DNA from: JASHUC01 sp963849095
GTDB lineage: Bacteria; Pseudomonadota; Gammaproteobacteria; Steroidobacterales; Steroidobacteraceae
DNA: 64,000 bases
Direction: 5' to 3'
Assembly (NCBI GenBank): GCA_963849095.1
Contig: CAWKGA010000006.1
Location: forward strand, 124,001 to 188,000
Below the pieces are notes generated by a model. The model worked only from the letters and a program-made list of their open reading frames with translations, searched no databases and was not told the origin of the DNA. Positions 62,874 to 64,000 of this stretch are shown here, one piece after another (positions within the stretch are counted from its first letter, which is position 1; each line of letters starts with the position of its first letter). The translations under genes were made by a program, and so were the position numbers.

Positions 62874-64000
62874 ATGATCTCGCGCGAGCTCGAGGCCGAG
62901 ATCCTGCGGCTGCATCACGCCGAGCACTGGGCCCTCGGCACGATCGCCCGGCAACTACGCCTGCATCACGCCACGGTACGGCGAGTTCTCACGCAGGCCG
63001 GTATCCCCGCGGCTCGCCAGTCCACACGCGGCTCGATGGCCGATGCCTTCGTGCCCTTCATCCAGCAGACCCTTGCTCTTTACCCCACACTGCGCGCCAG
63101 CCGGCTCTATCACATGGCGCGCGAGCGCGGCTATCCGGGCCGACCCGATCACTTCCGCGCGATCGTGGCCCGTCACCGACCCCCTCCCGCTGCCGAGGCG
63201 TATCTGCGCTTGCGCACCTTGCCGGCGGACCAGGGGCAGGTTGACTGGGCGCACTTCGGCAAGCTCGCCGTGGGCAAGGCACTGCGGCCGCTGATGGCCT
63301 TCGTGATGGTGCTCTCCTACTCGCGGCACCTGTTCGTGCGCTTTTACCTGGGAGCTGCGATGAGCAGCTTCCTGGATGGCACACGTGCGCGCCTTCTCTT
63401 ACTTCAATGGCGTTGCCCGTACCCTGCTGTATGACAATTTACGCAGCGCTGTGCTCGAGCGGGTGCACCTCGAGCGTGCCCCGGATGCGATCCGCTTCCA
63501 TCCGACATTGTTGGAACTGTCGGCCTGGTATCGGTTCGCACCGCGCCCGGTGGCCGTGGCGCGCGGCAACGAGAAGGGACGCGTTGAGCGAGCTATCCGC
63601 TTCGTGCGCGAGGGCTTCTTCGCCGCGAGGCGCTTTACCGACCTTGCAGATCTGAACGCCCAGGCGCTCGGCCTGGTGCAGCGGGGAGGCCGCCGATCGG
63701 CCCTGTCCGGAGGATCGCAGCCGCACGGTGCGCGAGTGCTTCCAGGCCGAGTGCTCGCATCTGCTGGCCTTGCCCGATGAACCCTTCCCGGCCGAGGAGC
63801 GCTTGATCGTGCGCACCCACAAGACCCCGTACGTGCGCTTTGATCTCAACGACTACTCGGTCCCCCACACTTATGTGCGCCGCACCCTCGAGGTGCTCGC
63901 GAGTGTCCAGACTGTGCGCATCCTCGAATGCCGGCGCCCTCATCGCCACGCACCCGCGCAGCTACGCTCGAGACGCGCAGATCGAAGAGCCCGCTCACAT
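62874..64000 (+). pseudogene. istA: IS21-type transposase IstA with three +1 frameshifts, partial
   Basis: Integrase-fold transposase. An N-terminal helix-turn-helix (WALGTIARQLRLHHATVRRV) and the first catalytic Asp (DQGQVDWAHFGK) are in frame 1. A shift near 63383 leads to YFNGVARTLLYDNLRSAV (second Asp) and NEKGRVERAIRFVREGFF (Glu) in frame 2. A second shift near 63670 leads to WCSGEAADRPCPEDRSRTV and TPYVRFDLNDYSVPHTYVRR. A third near 63931 is needed for ALIATHPRSYARDAQIEEPA at the window edge. Each shift is one extra base. The catalytic residues are all encoded, so the copy is either recently broken or mis-sequenced. Confidence 0.82.

Larger units (their letters stand above)
62006..64000 (+). 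mobile_element. IS21-family element, right end outside window
   Basis: The element begins within the 3' end of uup. The inferred left end is at TGTGAACGGTGGTCAG (62006), a TG-starting, repeat-like end typical of IS21. It carries a Cys-rich accessory gene and istA; istB and the right end lie beyond the window. The exact border was not confirmed, since the partner terminal repeat is not visible. The 62069-62405 stretch holds a minus-strand terminator-like hairpin and no other convincing gene. Confidence 0.65.

Noticed and set aside
1..64000. CRISPR array, tRNA or rRNA genes
   Set aside because: No spaced direct repeats of 24-40 bp and no recognisable tRNA or rRNA sequence seen by eye; a covariance-model search would be decisive.

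Overview
This 64 kb window is GC-rich, gene-dense chromosomal DNA from a proteobacterium, most likely a soil or environmental gammaproteobacterium. The evidence is a copABCD copper cluster, uup, rhlE, a MoxR/BatA operon, a small basic protein beginning MAKPNYQHARRQRE, and many Tat signals and lipoboxes. A lineage near Steroidobacteraceae/Nevskiales would fit the paired DUF1592/DUF1552 genes, the ankyrin proteins and the oxidoreductases, but that placement is inference. I see no rRNA, tRNA or CRISPR array.

Layout: (1) 1-2.8 kb: a partial O-methyltransferase under a PadR regulator, then a frameshifted sulfotransferase. (2) 2.8-17.7 kb, minus strand: a nine-gene MoxR-type operon (DUF4159, VWA membrane protein, caspase-like protein without its cysteine, TPR/zinc peptidase, MoxR, DUF58, BatA, DUF4175, TraB/GumN), tightly coupled by 4-bp overlaps. 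(3) 17.8-24.7 kb: a Tat-exported multicopper oxidase and a copper/cytochrome-oxidase cluster (CtaG-like, SCO, CopA, CopB, CopC, CopD). (4) 24.8-27.5 kb: VTT membrane protein, TetR regulator, repeat/SPOR-like lipoprotein, LOG hydrolase. (5) 27.5-37 kb: a catabolic-looking stretch with a Rieske oxygenase (frameshifted), two overlapping small genes, PQQ alcohol dehydrogenase, carotenoid/stilbene-type dioxygenase, methylmalonate-semialdehyde dehydrogenase (frameshifted), an EthD protein, an exported NADP-type reductase and an SMP-30 propeller. (6) 37-54.9 kb: two paralogous divergent modules. Each has DUF1592 cytochrome, DUF1552 Tat protein and an ankyrin protein on the minus strand, facing a tandem pair of related secreted proteins of unknown function on the plus strand. 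(7) 54.9-60.2 kb: GMC oxidoreductase, serine hydrolase, methyltransferase, NlpC/P60 lipoprotein, RhlE helicase. (8) 60.4-64 kb: uup, whose 3' end is cut by an IS21-type element with a Cys-rich accessory gene and an istA carrying three frameshifts.

How the parts may work together: regions 5-7 look like a periplasm-centred oxidative catabolic island (PQQ-cytochrome dehydrogenase, di-cysteine heme proteins, Rieske and CCD oxygenases, GMC flavoenzyme, CoA-acylating aldehyde dehydrogenase). The duplicated module in region 6 is the strongest candidate for an undescribed system. Six single-base reading-frame breaks occur in otherwise well-conserved genes. Base-calling error must be excluded before any of them is called a pseudogene.
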